Made by a program: the position numbers and the translations under genes
The notes under the pieces: generated by a model
Seen by the model: the letters and a program-made list of their open reading frames with translations, nothing else
The model's database searches: none
Told to the model about the DNA's origin: nothing
Assembly (NCBI GenBank): GCA_003524365.1
Contig: DQHS01000071.1
Location: forward strand, 1,077 to 19,528
Length of the DNA stretch: 18,452 bases
Direction: 5' to 3'
Source: Cellvibrio sp.
Lineage (GTDB): Bacteria; Pseudomonadota; Gammaproteobacteria; Pseudomonadales; Cellvibrionaceae
In this document: one piece after another, positions 7,172 to 14,306 of the stretch
Numbering within the stretch: the first letter of the stretch is position 1
How the letters are laid out: every line of letters begins with the position of its first letter

Positions 7172-8011
7172 TTAAATGGCAATAGGCGCGACTATACGCG
7201 GATGGGGTTGGTAACCTTCAAACTCAAAATCATCAACTTCGTAGCCGAATATATTCTCCGGCCGACGCGAGAATCTAAGTGTAGGCAAGTTTTTTGGCTC
7301 GCGTGTTAATTGTTCGTAAACTATGTCGCCAGTAATATGATTACTGTAGAGATGACAGTCACCGAAGGTATGCACAAAGTCACCCACACCCAAGTTACAT
7401 TGCTGCGCAATCATATGAGTCAAGAGTGCATAACTCGCGATATTAAATGGCACCCCCAGAAACAGATCTGCACTGCGCTGGTAGAGCTGGCAGGAGAGCC
7501 TGCCCTCGGATACATAAAACTGGAACAAGGTATGGCAGGCGGCTAGTGCCATGCGCCCGTGTTCGACATTTTGCTGCGGACTCATGGATTCGTCTGGTAA
7601 ATCAGCTGGATTCCAAGCGCTGACAATCAAACGGCGCGAGTGGGGATTCTTTTTGATTTGCGCAATGACTTGGGAAATTTGATCAATTGTCGAGCCATCG
7701 GGACAAGCCCAGCTGCGCCACTGTTTACCGTACACCGGCCCCAAATCACCCGACTCAGTTGCCCACTCATTCCAAATCTTGCAGCCTCGCTCTTGCAACC
7801 AAGTTACATCGGTACGCCCTTGCAAAAACCATAATAACTCGACAATCACACTTTTCAGGTGGACGGTTTTGGTGGTCACCAACGGAAAACCTTCATTGAG
7901 ATCAAAACGCAATTGGCGACCAAATACTGAGCGCGTGCCGGTGCCGGTGCGATCACCGCGCTGGACACCGTTTTCGACTACATCGCGCATCAACTCAAGA
8001 TATTGCTTCAT
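7172..8011 (-). CDS. thyA: Thymidylate synthase
   Basis: ThyA methylates dUMP to dTMP using 5,10-methylenetetrahydrofolate. The 279-residue sequence has the family landmarks RGDRTGTGT (18-26), LLWFLQG, ARG-binding SRRLIVSAWNPADL, the nucleophile Cys159 in ALAACH, CQLYQRSADLFLGVPFNIASYALL, the HLYSNH block and the C-terminal PHPRIVAPIAI. It is longer than E. coli ThyA (264 aa) because of about 13 extra residues (roughly 138-152, PDESMSPQQNVEHG) just before the active-site cysteine, as in several other gammaproteobacterial ThyAs. The residues before Cys-His are Ala-Ala rather than the usual Pro-Pro or Ala-Pro. An AGG ribosome site lies about eight bases before the ATG. The gap to lgt upstream is 32 bp, suggesting co-transcription. 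Confidence 0.96.
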   Translation of the reverse strand: MKQYLELMRDVVENGVQRGDRTGTGTRSVFGRQLRFDLNEGFPLVTTKTVHLKSVIVELLWFLQGRTDVTWLQERGCKIWNEWATESGDLGPVYGKQWRSWACPDGSTIDQISQVIAQIKKNPHSRRLIVSAWNPADLPDESMSPQQNVEHGRMALAACHTLFQFYVSEGRLSCQLYQRSADLFLGVPFNIASYALLTHMIAQQCNLGVGDFVHTFGDCHLYSNHITGDIVYEQLTREPKNLPTLRFSRRPENIFGYEVDDFEFEGYQPHPRIVAPIAI

Positions 8012-8043
8012 TAACTAACCTGTACTGAAAGATTTACACTGTA

Positions 8044-8883
8044 TTAGGTATTTTTAGAGGGCTTGCCGATAAATGCGTAGGCGTAAACCAGCAATCCCAC
8101 GCCCAGAATAAACATGGGCACACAGAGCAACTGGCCGCGAGTCATCCAGCCTATAAGATCTATACCCTGATCCGGCTCGCGAACGAATTCAACACTGAAA
8201 CGGAAAATCGAATAGCCGATCAAAAACACACCTGATACAGCACCGCGCGGGCGCGGCTTGGCGGAGAACCAGAATACAATCAAAAACAGCACCAATCCTT
8301 CAAGGAAGGCTTGATAAAGCTGGCTCGGATGACGCGCAATGCCTGCGGGATCCATTGCCTTGGGAAACACCATCGCCCAAGGTACATCACTTACACGCCC
8401 CCATAGCTCCTGGCCGATAAAATTACCCAGGCGGCCAAAACCCAAGCCGAGCGGCACGATCGGCGCGACAAAATCCATCACGCTGACAAAAGAACGATTG
8501 ATCCGATAGGAGTAAATAATCATCGCCACTATCACGCCAATCAAACCACCATGAAAGGACATACCACCCTCCCACACGCGGAACAGCCAGAGCGGATCAC
8601 TCATCCACTGTTCGAAATTGTAAAACATCACATAGCCGAAACGGCCGCCGAGAATTACCCCGAATGCGCCATAGGTAATAAGATTTTCGACTTGGGATTT
8701 ATTGACCGTCGCATTAGGCGCCTTGGCGCGATGCATAGCGACCAGCCATGCGCTGACAAACGCCAGCAAATACATAATCCCATACCAATGCACATTAAAG
8801 GGTCCGATGGTCATATCACCGAGGGATATGGGGCCTATTGGAATGGTAAAAGCAACGGGATTTAAATCTGGGTATTGCAACAT
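8044..8883 (-). CDS. lgt: Phosphatidylglycerol--prolipoprotein diacylglyceryl transferase
   Basis: Lgt attaches diacylglycerol from phosphatidylglycerol to the lipobox cysteine of prolipoproteins in the inner membrane, the first step of lipoprotein maturation. The 279-residue protein is strongly hydrophobic with about seven membrane helices. It shows MSFHGGLIG (His111, matching essential His103 of E. coli), the signature GFGRLGNFIGQELWGR (Arg151, matching Arg143), RHPSQLYQAFLEG and VEFVREPDQG near the C-terminus. Lgt next to thyA is a very common arrangement in gammaproteobacteria. The 32 bp between lgt and thyA argue for one transcript. A predicted lipoprotein that would be its substrate lies at 14307-17774. 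Confidence 0.96.
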   Translation of the reverse strand: MLQYPDLNPVAFTIPIGPISLGDMTIGPFNVHWYGIMYLLAFVSAWLVAMHRAKAPNATVNKSQVENLITYGAFGVILGGRFGYVMFYNFEQWMSDPLWLFRVWEGGMSFHGGLIGVIVAMIIYSYRINRSFVSVMDFVAPIVPLGLGFGRLGNFIGQELWGRVSDVPWAMVFPKAMDPAGIARHPSQLYQAFLEGLVLFLIVFWFSAKPRPRGAVSGVFLIGYSIFRFSVEFVREPDQGIDLIGWMTRGQLLCVPMFILGVGLLVYAYAFIGKPSKNT

Positions 8884-8962
8884 AAGCAGTTAAACCTGGG
8901 ACAGCTCGTTCAGTGGGCGGTGATTATGGCGCGTAATTGTGACTCGCCCAAGACATTTATGT

Positions 8963-11233
8963 TCATTCACTTGCATCCGAGGTGACGGGGCGAATCAGGC
9001 GTGTCAAACCAGTTTCGCGCAACTCGCGGGCGATGTGGTCGCGAATGAGGTCGCCATTGGACATGCGCATCACCTCGGCAAGTAACTGTTTTGCGCGCTC
9101 GAAGGTGATACCACGAATAACGGATTTTACCTTGGGCAGATTAGTTGCGTTCATTGAGAGCACATCAAAACCCATGGCCATCAATAGGATAGCTGCACCG
9201 GGATCACCCGCCAGTTCACCGCAGATACTAACACTGATACCCGAATCATGCGCTGCGTAAACGATATATTGTAACGCGCGCAAAACGGCGGGATGGAATG
9301 CCTGATAAAGATCGGCCACTTGCGCATTATTGCGATCCACAGCAAGGAGATATTGGGTGAGGTCGTTACTACCGACTGAAAGGAAATCCACGCGGCGCGA
9401 CAACTCCGGCGCAAGATAAACCGCTGCCGGCACCTCAATCATCACCCCAATTTGCGGCTTGCGCACCCGATACCCCTCTTCGAGCAGCTCTTTGTGCACA
9501 CGTTGGATCAGCGCTTTAGACGCATCTACTTCCTGCATATTGGTGATCATTGGCAGGAGAATACGCAAGTTATCCAAACCTTCGCTCGCCTTTATCATGG
9601 CGCGAATTTGTGCGAGGAAAATCTCGGGGTGATCAAGCGTTACGCGAATACCACGCCAGCCGAGGAAGGGATTGTCCTCTTCGATGGGAAAATACGGCAA
9701 GGCTTTATCGCCGCCAATATCGAGGGTACGCATAGTGACCGAGTGGGGCGCAAAAGCCTCCAACTGCTCGCGATAAATCGCACGCTGCTCTTCTTCGCTA
9801 GGAAAGCGATCGCGCAGCAAGAACGGCACCTCGGTGCGATACAAGCCAACACCTTCTGCCCCCCGCTCCAGCGAGCGCACTACATCAGCCATCAAGCCGG
9901 TGTTGACGTGCAACGGTAAGCGGTAACGGTCTTTGGTTTCGCAGGGGAGATCCTTAAGTGCCTCCAACCCTTTTACCAGCGCCTGCTCCTCAAGGAAGAT
10001 CGCCTTGTATTGCTTGCGTAGTTGCGCGCTCGGATCGCAGTAAACAGAACCCTTGTAGCCATCCACAATAATCGGGCGGCCGTCGATCTGGGTAAAGGGC
10101 AAATCCACCGCCCCCATCACCGTGGGAATATCCATCGCACGCGCCAGAATTGCCACATGGGAATTAGATGAGCCCTGCACAGAAACCAATCCCGCCAGTT
10201 TCTCTTTGGGGATCTCCCCTAACATGGAAGCTGTCAGCTCTTCGCCGATCAGAATGGTTTTATCGGGATAAACCCGCGTCTTTTGGTTCGACTCCTGCAA
10301 ATAAGCCAGCACGCGCCGCCCTAAATCACGCAAGTCGGTAGCTCGCTCGCGCAAATAAGGATCATTCATGCTGTTGAAAATATTTTCGTGCTCGAGGATA
10401 ACCTCGCTCCAAGCGTAGGAGGCGTTGGCGCCCTTGCGTATACGGTCACTCACTTCGCCGCCAAGAGAGGCATCGTCGAGCATAGCGAGATAGGCATCAA
10501 ACAGCGCCTGTTCTTCACGGTTAATACGTGTCTTTAATTGTTCACCGAGAGATTTGATATCCTCGCGCACCGCCATCAGGCTGCGTAGGAAAAAGGCGAT
10601 TTCGGCATCGACATCTTTGCAGGCTTGATAACGCACCGAGCGCAGATCAGCAGAGGGCGAAATCACCACTGCCTCACCAATCGCAATCCCCGAGGCGCCG
10701 GACACACCGATAAATTTGGCCTGGGTCGCTTTGGCACCCACCGGCACCACACCACCGGTCGCTTCGGCATGGGCAATCACACCCGCCAGTTGTGCCGACA
10801 TAGTGACTAAAAACGCCTCTTCACCTTCATCAAAACGACGCTGTTCAACCTGCTGCACAACCAACACGCCGAGCACTTTACGGTGATGGATAATCGGCAC
10901 ACCAAGGAAAGCGCTATAGCGCTCCTCTCCAGTTTCCGGAAAGTATTGATAGCTGGGATGCGCTTCGGCGTGCTCTAAATTGATTGGTTCTTCGCGCACA
11001 ACTACGCGCCCAACCAAACCCTCACCCGCCGCCAACCGCACCTTACCTACCGCATCTGGATTGAGCCCATCAGTCGCCATGAGCACATATTCGCCCTTGG
11101 CATTGCGCAGGTAGACAGAACACACCTGGGTTGCCATTACCTGCTTCACCCGCGTAACAATAATCGCCAGTGCGGTTTTCATATCGCGCGCGGCGTTTAC
11201 TTCCAGAACGATGGAGCGAAGTGAATTTAGCAT
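8963..11233 (-). CDS. ptsP: PEP-protein phosphotransferase EI-Ntr (PtsP) with N-terminal GAF domain
   Basis: PtsP is enzyme I of the nitrogen phosphotransferase relay: it autophosphorylates from PEP and passes the phosphate to NPr, thereby signalling nitrogen/energy status. At 756 residues it matches the family (748 in E. coli). The N-terminal ~155 residues form a GAF domain (VCSVYLRNAKGEYVLMA, FLGVPIIHHRKVLGVLVVQQ). Then follow the EI N-terminal region and the phosphohistidine domain with GSSNSHVAILARAMDIPTVMG, where His359 is the phospho-acceptor. The C-terminal PEP-binding barrel has GLYRTEVPFLLRDRFPSEEEQ, FLGWRGIRV, SVGSNDLTQYLLAVDRNN and ICGELAGDP (Cys671). All catalytic landmarks are present. 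It follows rppH by 103 bp, the same pairing seen in Pseudomonas and E. coli. Confidence 0.97.
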   Translation of the reverse strand: MLNSLRSIVLEVNAARDMKTALAIIVTRVKQVMATQVCSVYLRNAKGEYVLMATDGLNPDAVGKVRLAAGEGLVGRVVVREEPINLEHAEAHPSYQYFPETGEERYSAFLGVPIIHHRKVLGVLVVQQVEQRRFDEGEEAFLVTMSAQLAGVIAHAEATGGVVPVGAKATQAKFIGVSGASGIAIGEAVVISPSADLRSVRYQACKDVDAEIAFFLRSLMAVREDIKSLGEQLKTRINREEQALFDAYLAMLDDASLGGEVSDRIRKGANASYAWSEVILEHENIFNSMNDPYLRERATDLRDLGRRVLAYLQESNQKTRVYPDKTILIGEELTASMLGEIPKEKLAGLVSVQGSSNSHVAILARAMDIPTVMGAVDLPFTQIDGRPIIVDGYKGSVYCDPSAQLRKQYKAIFLEEQALVKGLEALKDLPCETKDRYRLPLHVNTGLMADVVRSLERGAEGVGLYRTEVPFLLRDRFPSEEEQRAIYREQLEAFAPHSVTMRTLDIGGDKALPYFPIEEDNPFLGWRGIRVTLDHPEIFLAQIRAMIKASEGLDNLRILLPMITNMQEVDASKALIQRVHKELLEEGYRVRKPQIGVMIEVPAAVYLAPELSRRVDFLSVGSNDLTQYLLAVDRNNAQVADLYQAFHPAVLRALQYIVYAAHDSGISVSICGELAGDPGAAILLMAMGFDVLSMNATNLPKVKSVIRGITFERAKQLLAEVMRMSNGDLIRDHIARELRETGLTRLIRPVTSDASE

Positions 11234-11272
11234 AGGGGTTGGTGATCAAGCCTGTCAGGTGGATTAGTTGGA

Positions 11273-11278
11273 ATTATA
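11273..11278 (-). promoter_or_regulatory. Possible -10 box in front of ptsP
   Basis: An exact TATAAT (minus strand) lies 40 bp upstream of the ptsP ATG in the rppH-ptsP gap, but no good -35 hexamer is found 16-18 bp further up. It may allow ptsP transcription independent of rppH. Confidence 0.25.
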
Positions 11279-11336
11279 GGTACTTTCTTAATCGGTGCTT
11301 TTTTAATAGATACAGTCGTTGTACTGGTTACAAATA

Positions 11337-11855
11337 TTAGCGAACACCACCGGTACTATTCTCCAAATTCGCGTGGAACAATGACAACTCTTTCAGTGCA
11401 CGGCGATATACATCACGTTTGAAGGAAACAACTTTGCCCAAAGGATACCAGTAGCTCACCCAGCGCCAGTCATCAAACTCAGCGCGACCGCCATTATTGA
11501 GGCTCACCTTGGCGTCATCACTCAGCATGCGCAGCAAAAACCACTTCTGTTTTTGTCCGACACAAAGCGGCATAGAATTGTGACGCACCAAACGATGCGG
11601 TAAACGATAACGCAGCCAGCCGCGGGTACATGCCAGAATTTGCACATCTTCCTGCCGCAGACCAACTTCTTCATGCAACTCGCGGTAGAGCGCCTGCTCC
11701 GGTGTTTCGTTGGGGTTAATGCCGCCTTGCGGAAATTGCCAGGCATCATGACCACCAACACGCCTGGCCCAGAGCAATTGACCTTGATCATTGGTCAAAA
11801 TAATACCCACATTAGGGCGGAATCCGTCTGAATCTATCACGGGCGAATTATCCAT
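11337..11855 (-). CDS. rppH: RNA 5'-pyrophosphohydrolase (Nudix)
   Basis: RppH removes pyrophosphate from the 5' end of triphosphorylated RNAs and so starts 5'-end-dependent mRNA decay. The frame is open back to 11918, but I use the ATG at 11855 because the conserved family N-terminus (DGFRPNVGIILTN) begins only nine residues later; this gives 172 residues. No convincing Shine-Dalgarno precedes it, and a GTG four codons further on is a possible alternative. The Nudix box is intact: GGINPNETPEQALYREL followed by HEEVGL (about 44-66), preceded by AWQFPQ, typical of RppH. Other blocks are GWLRYRLPHRL and QKQKWFLLR. It lies divergent to the HAD gene and upstream of ptsP, a conserved neighbourhood. 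Confidence 0.95.
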   Translation of the reverse strand: MDNSPVIDSDGFRPNVGIILTNDQGQLLWARRVGGHDAWQFPQGGINPNETPEQALYRELHEEVGLRQEDVQILACTRGWLRYRLPHRLVRHNSMPLCVGQKQKWFLLRMLSDDAKVSLNNGGRAEFDDWRWVSYWYPLGKVVSFKRDVYRRALKELSLFHANLENSTGGVR

Positions 11856-12072
11856 ATAAAAGGTTTTGCTGTGGCAGAAAACAAAACTCCAGCGATAAAG
11901 AGCGGACATGTTCCACAAAACAGCGTTTTCCGCACTATATCAGGCTGGCTCAAACCCGCAACCCTGAATCAAGGAAATGGTTTTTCATTGAGCGCACCAG
12001 CTGGTGCCGCTATCCTAGCGCCCCTTGCAGCAAGCCCTGCAAACTCTCTCTTCATCTATATAGGTAAGCACC
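11856..12072. promoter_or_regulatory. Divergent intergenic region rppH / HAD phosphatase
   Basis: These 217 bp must contain the start signals of both divergent genes. I found no confident -35/-10 pair, no repeats and no palindrome. A 73-codon open frame runs across it on the plus strand but looks non-coding. Confidence 0.4.
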
Positions 12073-12726
12073 GTGGCACTGGCGATTTTTGATCTCGACA
12101 ACACCTTGATTGCAGGCGATAGCGACCACAGCTGGGGCGTGTTTTTGGTGGACAAACAATTGGTGGACGCTGAAATCTATCGCCAAGCGAACGATGGCTT
12201 TTATGCCGATTACAAAAACGGCACGCTCGATATCCGCACCTATTTGCAATTTTCGCTCGCACCGCTCACTCGCCACAGCATGGCCGAGCTGGAAAAATTA
12301 CACGCAGAATTTATGCGCGATCATATTGAGCCATTAATGCTGCCCAAGGCAGAAGCACTGCTGCAACAACATCGCGCGCAAGGTGATCACTTGCTGATCA
12401 TCACCGCTACTAATGGTTTTGTGACTCGCCCAATCGCCAAACGCTTGGGTGTGGATGACATTCTTGCCACCGATCCGGAAGTAGTTGATGGTCGATACAC
12501 TGGAAATTTCGTTGGCGCACCCTGTTTTCAAGCGGGCAAAATTACCCATCTAGGGGAATGGCTTAAAGACCGCCAGCATTCCCTGGATGGCGCGTATTTT
12601 TACAGTGACTCGATTAATGATTTACCGCTTTTGGAGCAAGTCGATCACCCGATTGTAGTCGACGCCGATGAGCGGCTCACTGCTATCGCCAACGAGCGCA
12701 ATTGGAAAGCAATAAGCCTGCGCTAG
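12073..12726 (+). CDS. HAD-superfamily subfamily IB hydrolase (phosphoserine-phosphatase-like)
   Basis: The 217-residue protein has all haloacid-dehalogenase motifs: motif I FDLDNTL with nucleophile Asp7 and acid/base Asp9, motif II Thr111 in LIITATN, motif III Lys156 (AGKITHL), and motif IV YSDSINDLP (Asp179, Asp183). The helical cap inserted between motifs I and II (about 16-85) marks subfamily IB, which includes SerB-type and related phosphatases. The natural substrate is not shown by sequence: homologues next to rppH/ptsP in Pseudomonas are simply annotated as HAD-IB family hydrolase. It starts with GTG at 12073, with AGGT about eight bases upstream (12062-12065). The stop codon lies in the loop of a perfect 10-bp hairpin. 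The gene converges on rlmI. Confidence 0.9.
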   Translation: MALAIFDLDNTLIAGDSDHSWGVFLVDKQLVDAEIYRQANDGFYADYKNGTLDIRTYLQFSLAPLTRHSMAELEKLHAEFMRDHIEPLMLPKAEALLQQHRAQGDHLLIITATNGFVTRPIAKRLGVDDILATDPEVVDGRYTGNFVGAPCFQAGKITHLGEWLKDRQHSLDGAYFYSDSINDLPLLEQVDHPIVVDADERLTAIANERNWKAISLR

Positions 12727-12737
12727 GCAGGCTTATT
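12711..12737. terminator. Hairpin spanning the stop codon of the HAD gene
   Basis: AATAAGCCTG (12711-12720) pairs perfectly with CAGGCTTATT (12728-12737). The seven-base loop contains the TAG stop (12724-12726). The A/T-rich stem base resembles a terminator, but no long U-tract follows on either strand. It may act as a 3'-end barrier between the two convergent genes. Confidence 0.5.
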
Positions 12738-12767
12738 GTGATTCGGGGTTAGACAACGCTAACTGCT

Positions 12768-13961
12768 CTAGGCTAAATAGACCCGCGCAAACACCGCTTT
12801 TAAATAATCGGTTTCGGGGATAGCCGGATGGATCGGATGATCTGGCCCCTGCCCACCCTGCCCGATAATCTGCACATGGCGATCCAAATGGCGACCAGAC
12901 GCACGCACGATTTCCAGTAAAGTATCTTTGCCTAAATGCATTGAGCAGGATGCTGAAACCAACAACCCATCACGCCCCAATAAACGCATACCCAACTCAT
13001 TAATATGGCGATAAGCCGCTTCACCCGCTTTTTGGTCTTTGCGCTTTTTGATAAACGCCGGCGGATCAAGCACTACTATATCGAAGCGCTCGTCGCTTGC
13101 GATCAACTCTTTCAGTACATCGATAGCCTTGCCCTGAATTGCGGCGACTTTATCGGCCACACCATTGAGCTGGGCATTTTCCAATACCGCATCGGTCGCC
13201 GATTCTGACGCATCCACACAAAATACTTCGCTAGCACCGGCAACTGCAGCTTGCACACCCCAACCGCCAATATACGAAAATACATCCAGCACTCGCTTAC
13301 CCTGCACATATTGCTGCAAAAGAGCGCGGTTCATACGGTGATCGTAAAACCAACCAGTTTTTTGCCCTCCATGTACAGGCGCCATAAAACGCGTACCGTT
13401 TTCCACCAGCTCAACCAATTCCGGCACTTCGCCATAAGCCACTTCGGTGTACTCCGACAAACCTTCCAACGCACGCGCGCTGTGCTCATTGGCGAGCAGA
13501 ATGCCATGTGGATTCAACACCTGCACCAGTGCCTCAACGATTTCATCCTTCACCAACTCCATACCCGCACTGGCAATTTGCACTACCAGATAATCGCCAA
13601 ATCTATCCACCACCAAACCCGGAAGCAGATCAGCATCGCCAAAAATCAGGCGATAAAAAGGCTCGTCAAAGGCCATTTCACGCAAGGCGAGCGATTGTTT
13701 GATGCGATGCACGAGAAGGGATTTATTGAGCGGGTATTTTTCATCACGACTGACCAAACGACCGCATATCAAACCATTCGGATTAATCAGCGCGATGCCG
13801 AGTGGCTTGCCGCTATTAGTTGTGACTAACGCCTGCTGGCCCATCGCAAAAGATTTCAATGGCGACTTGGCGATATCCACCTCATTGCTGTAAATCCATA
13901 AATGACCCAGCTTCAAACGGCGATCAGCTTGGGGGTTAAGCACAAGAACAGGCAGACTCAT
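12768..13961 (-). CDS. rlmI: Class I SAM-dependent rRNA methyltransferase (RlmI-like, 23S rRNA m5C)
   Basis: RlmI methylates C1962 of 23S rRNA in E. coli. I use the ATG at 13961 (397 residues; E. coli 396) because MSLPVLVLNPQADRRLKLGH is the usual PUA-domain start, whereas the frame's first ATG at 13991 adds ten atypical residues. Residues about 3-75 are the PUA-like RNA-binding part (GHLWIYSNEV). The family block GGQKTGWFYDHRMNR is at 198-212. The SAM site is VLDVFSYIGGWGVQA (224-238) and VFCVDASE, the catalytic-loop motif is VVLDPPAF (296-303), and SASCSMHL carries Cys339, the likely catalytic cysteine. The adenine-type alternative (RlmK/L) is less likely given length and PUA domain. It is a single gene, convergent with the HAD gene. 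Confidence 0.9.
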   Translation of the reverse strand: MSLPVLVLNPQADRRLKLGHLWIYSNEVDIAKSPLKSFAMGQQALVTTNSGKPLGIALINPNGLICGRLVSRDEKYPLNKSLLVHRIKQSLALREMAFDEPFYRLIFGDADLLPGLVVDRFGDYLVVQIASAGMELVKDEIVEALVQVLNPHGILLANEHSARALEGLSEYTEVAYGEVPELVELVENGTRFMAPVHGGQKTGWFYDHRMNRALLQQYVQGKRVLDVFSYIGGWGVQAAVAGASEVFCVDASESATDAVLENAQLNGVADKVAAIQGKAIDVLKELIASDERFDIVVLDPPAFIKKRKDQKAGEAAYRHINELGMRLLGRDGLLVSASCSMHLGKDTLLEIVRASGRHLDRHVQIIGQGGQGPDHPIHPAIPETDYLKAVFARVYLA

Positions 13962-14166
13962 GGCAAGGCTCACATAGCAAAAAAAGTGCACGGATTATAA
14001 GCCTTGTGCGACTGGGACACAGAATTAAAAATGCGCCAACTGCAAAATGCGCCAAAAGGAAGAGCGTCATGCCAGGGAAAATGCTAAGAAACGCACAAAT
14101 ATCGGGTGATTTGGTCGCGGGAGCGCGTTTTTTGAACGCTTGGCACTTTATCATTCAAAAGATATG

Positions 14167-14180
14167 AGCTAACGTTAGCT
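14167..14180. promoter_or_regulatory. 14-bp perfect palindrome, candidate operator
   Basis: AGCTAACGTTAGCT is a perfect inverted repeat without spacer, centred between 14173 and 14174 and about 90 bp upstream of the lipoprotein's -10 box. Its form suits a dimeric helix-turn-helix regulator, but no such regulator is encoded in this window. Confidence 0.4.
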
Positions 14181-14257
14181 GTGGCCATAAGTCCTAATAA
14201 GCTCAAGAGCTTAGCGCAGATTCTTTATGCCATTTATACCATCGAATTCAATACCAG

Positions 14258-14285
14258 CCGCCGCCTTATAATCAACTTACGGCGG
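14258..14285 (+). promoter_or_regulatory. -10 box framed by an inverted repeat, before the lipoprotein gene
   Basis: An exact TATAAT (14267-14272) lies 34 bp before the ATG. It sits between CCGCCG (14258-14263) and CGGCGG (14280-14285), which form a 6-bp inverted repeat around the box. The -35 region is poor, which suggests an activated promoter or another sigma factor. The repeat arms could be an operator overlapping the promoter. Confidence 0.45.
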
Positions 14286-14306
14286 TCGGTAACCTAGGAA
14301 GACACC

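Larger units (their letters stand above)
13962..14306. promoter_or_regulatory. Divergent regulatory gap rlmI / Ig-like lipoprotein
   Basis: These 345 bp separate divergent genes and hold no convincing ORF. From left to right I see a short direct repeat, AAAATGCGCCAA (14028-14039 and 14044-14055, 16-bp period), near the rlmI side; a 14-bp perfect palindrome (14167-14180); a TATAAT box inside an inverted repeat (14258-14285); and the ribosome site AGGAAG (14296-14301) five bases before the lipoprotein ATG. Confidence 0.6.

Noticed and set aside
11871..12092. 73-codon plus-strand ORF between rppH and the HAD gene
   Set aside because: No ribosome site, unlike any family, overlaps the well-supported GTG start of the HAD gene in another frame and fills the region where both promoters must lie.
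13936..14154. 72-codon minus-strand ORF overlapping the rlmI start
   Set aside because: It overlaps rlmI in another frame, has no ribosome site and covers the repeat-bearing intergenic region; probably a chance frame.
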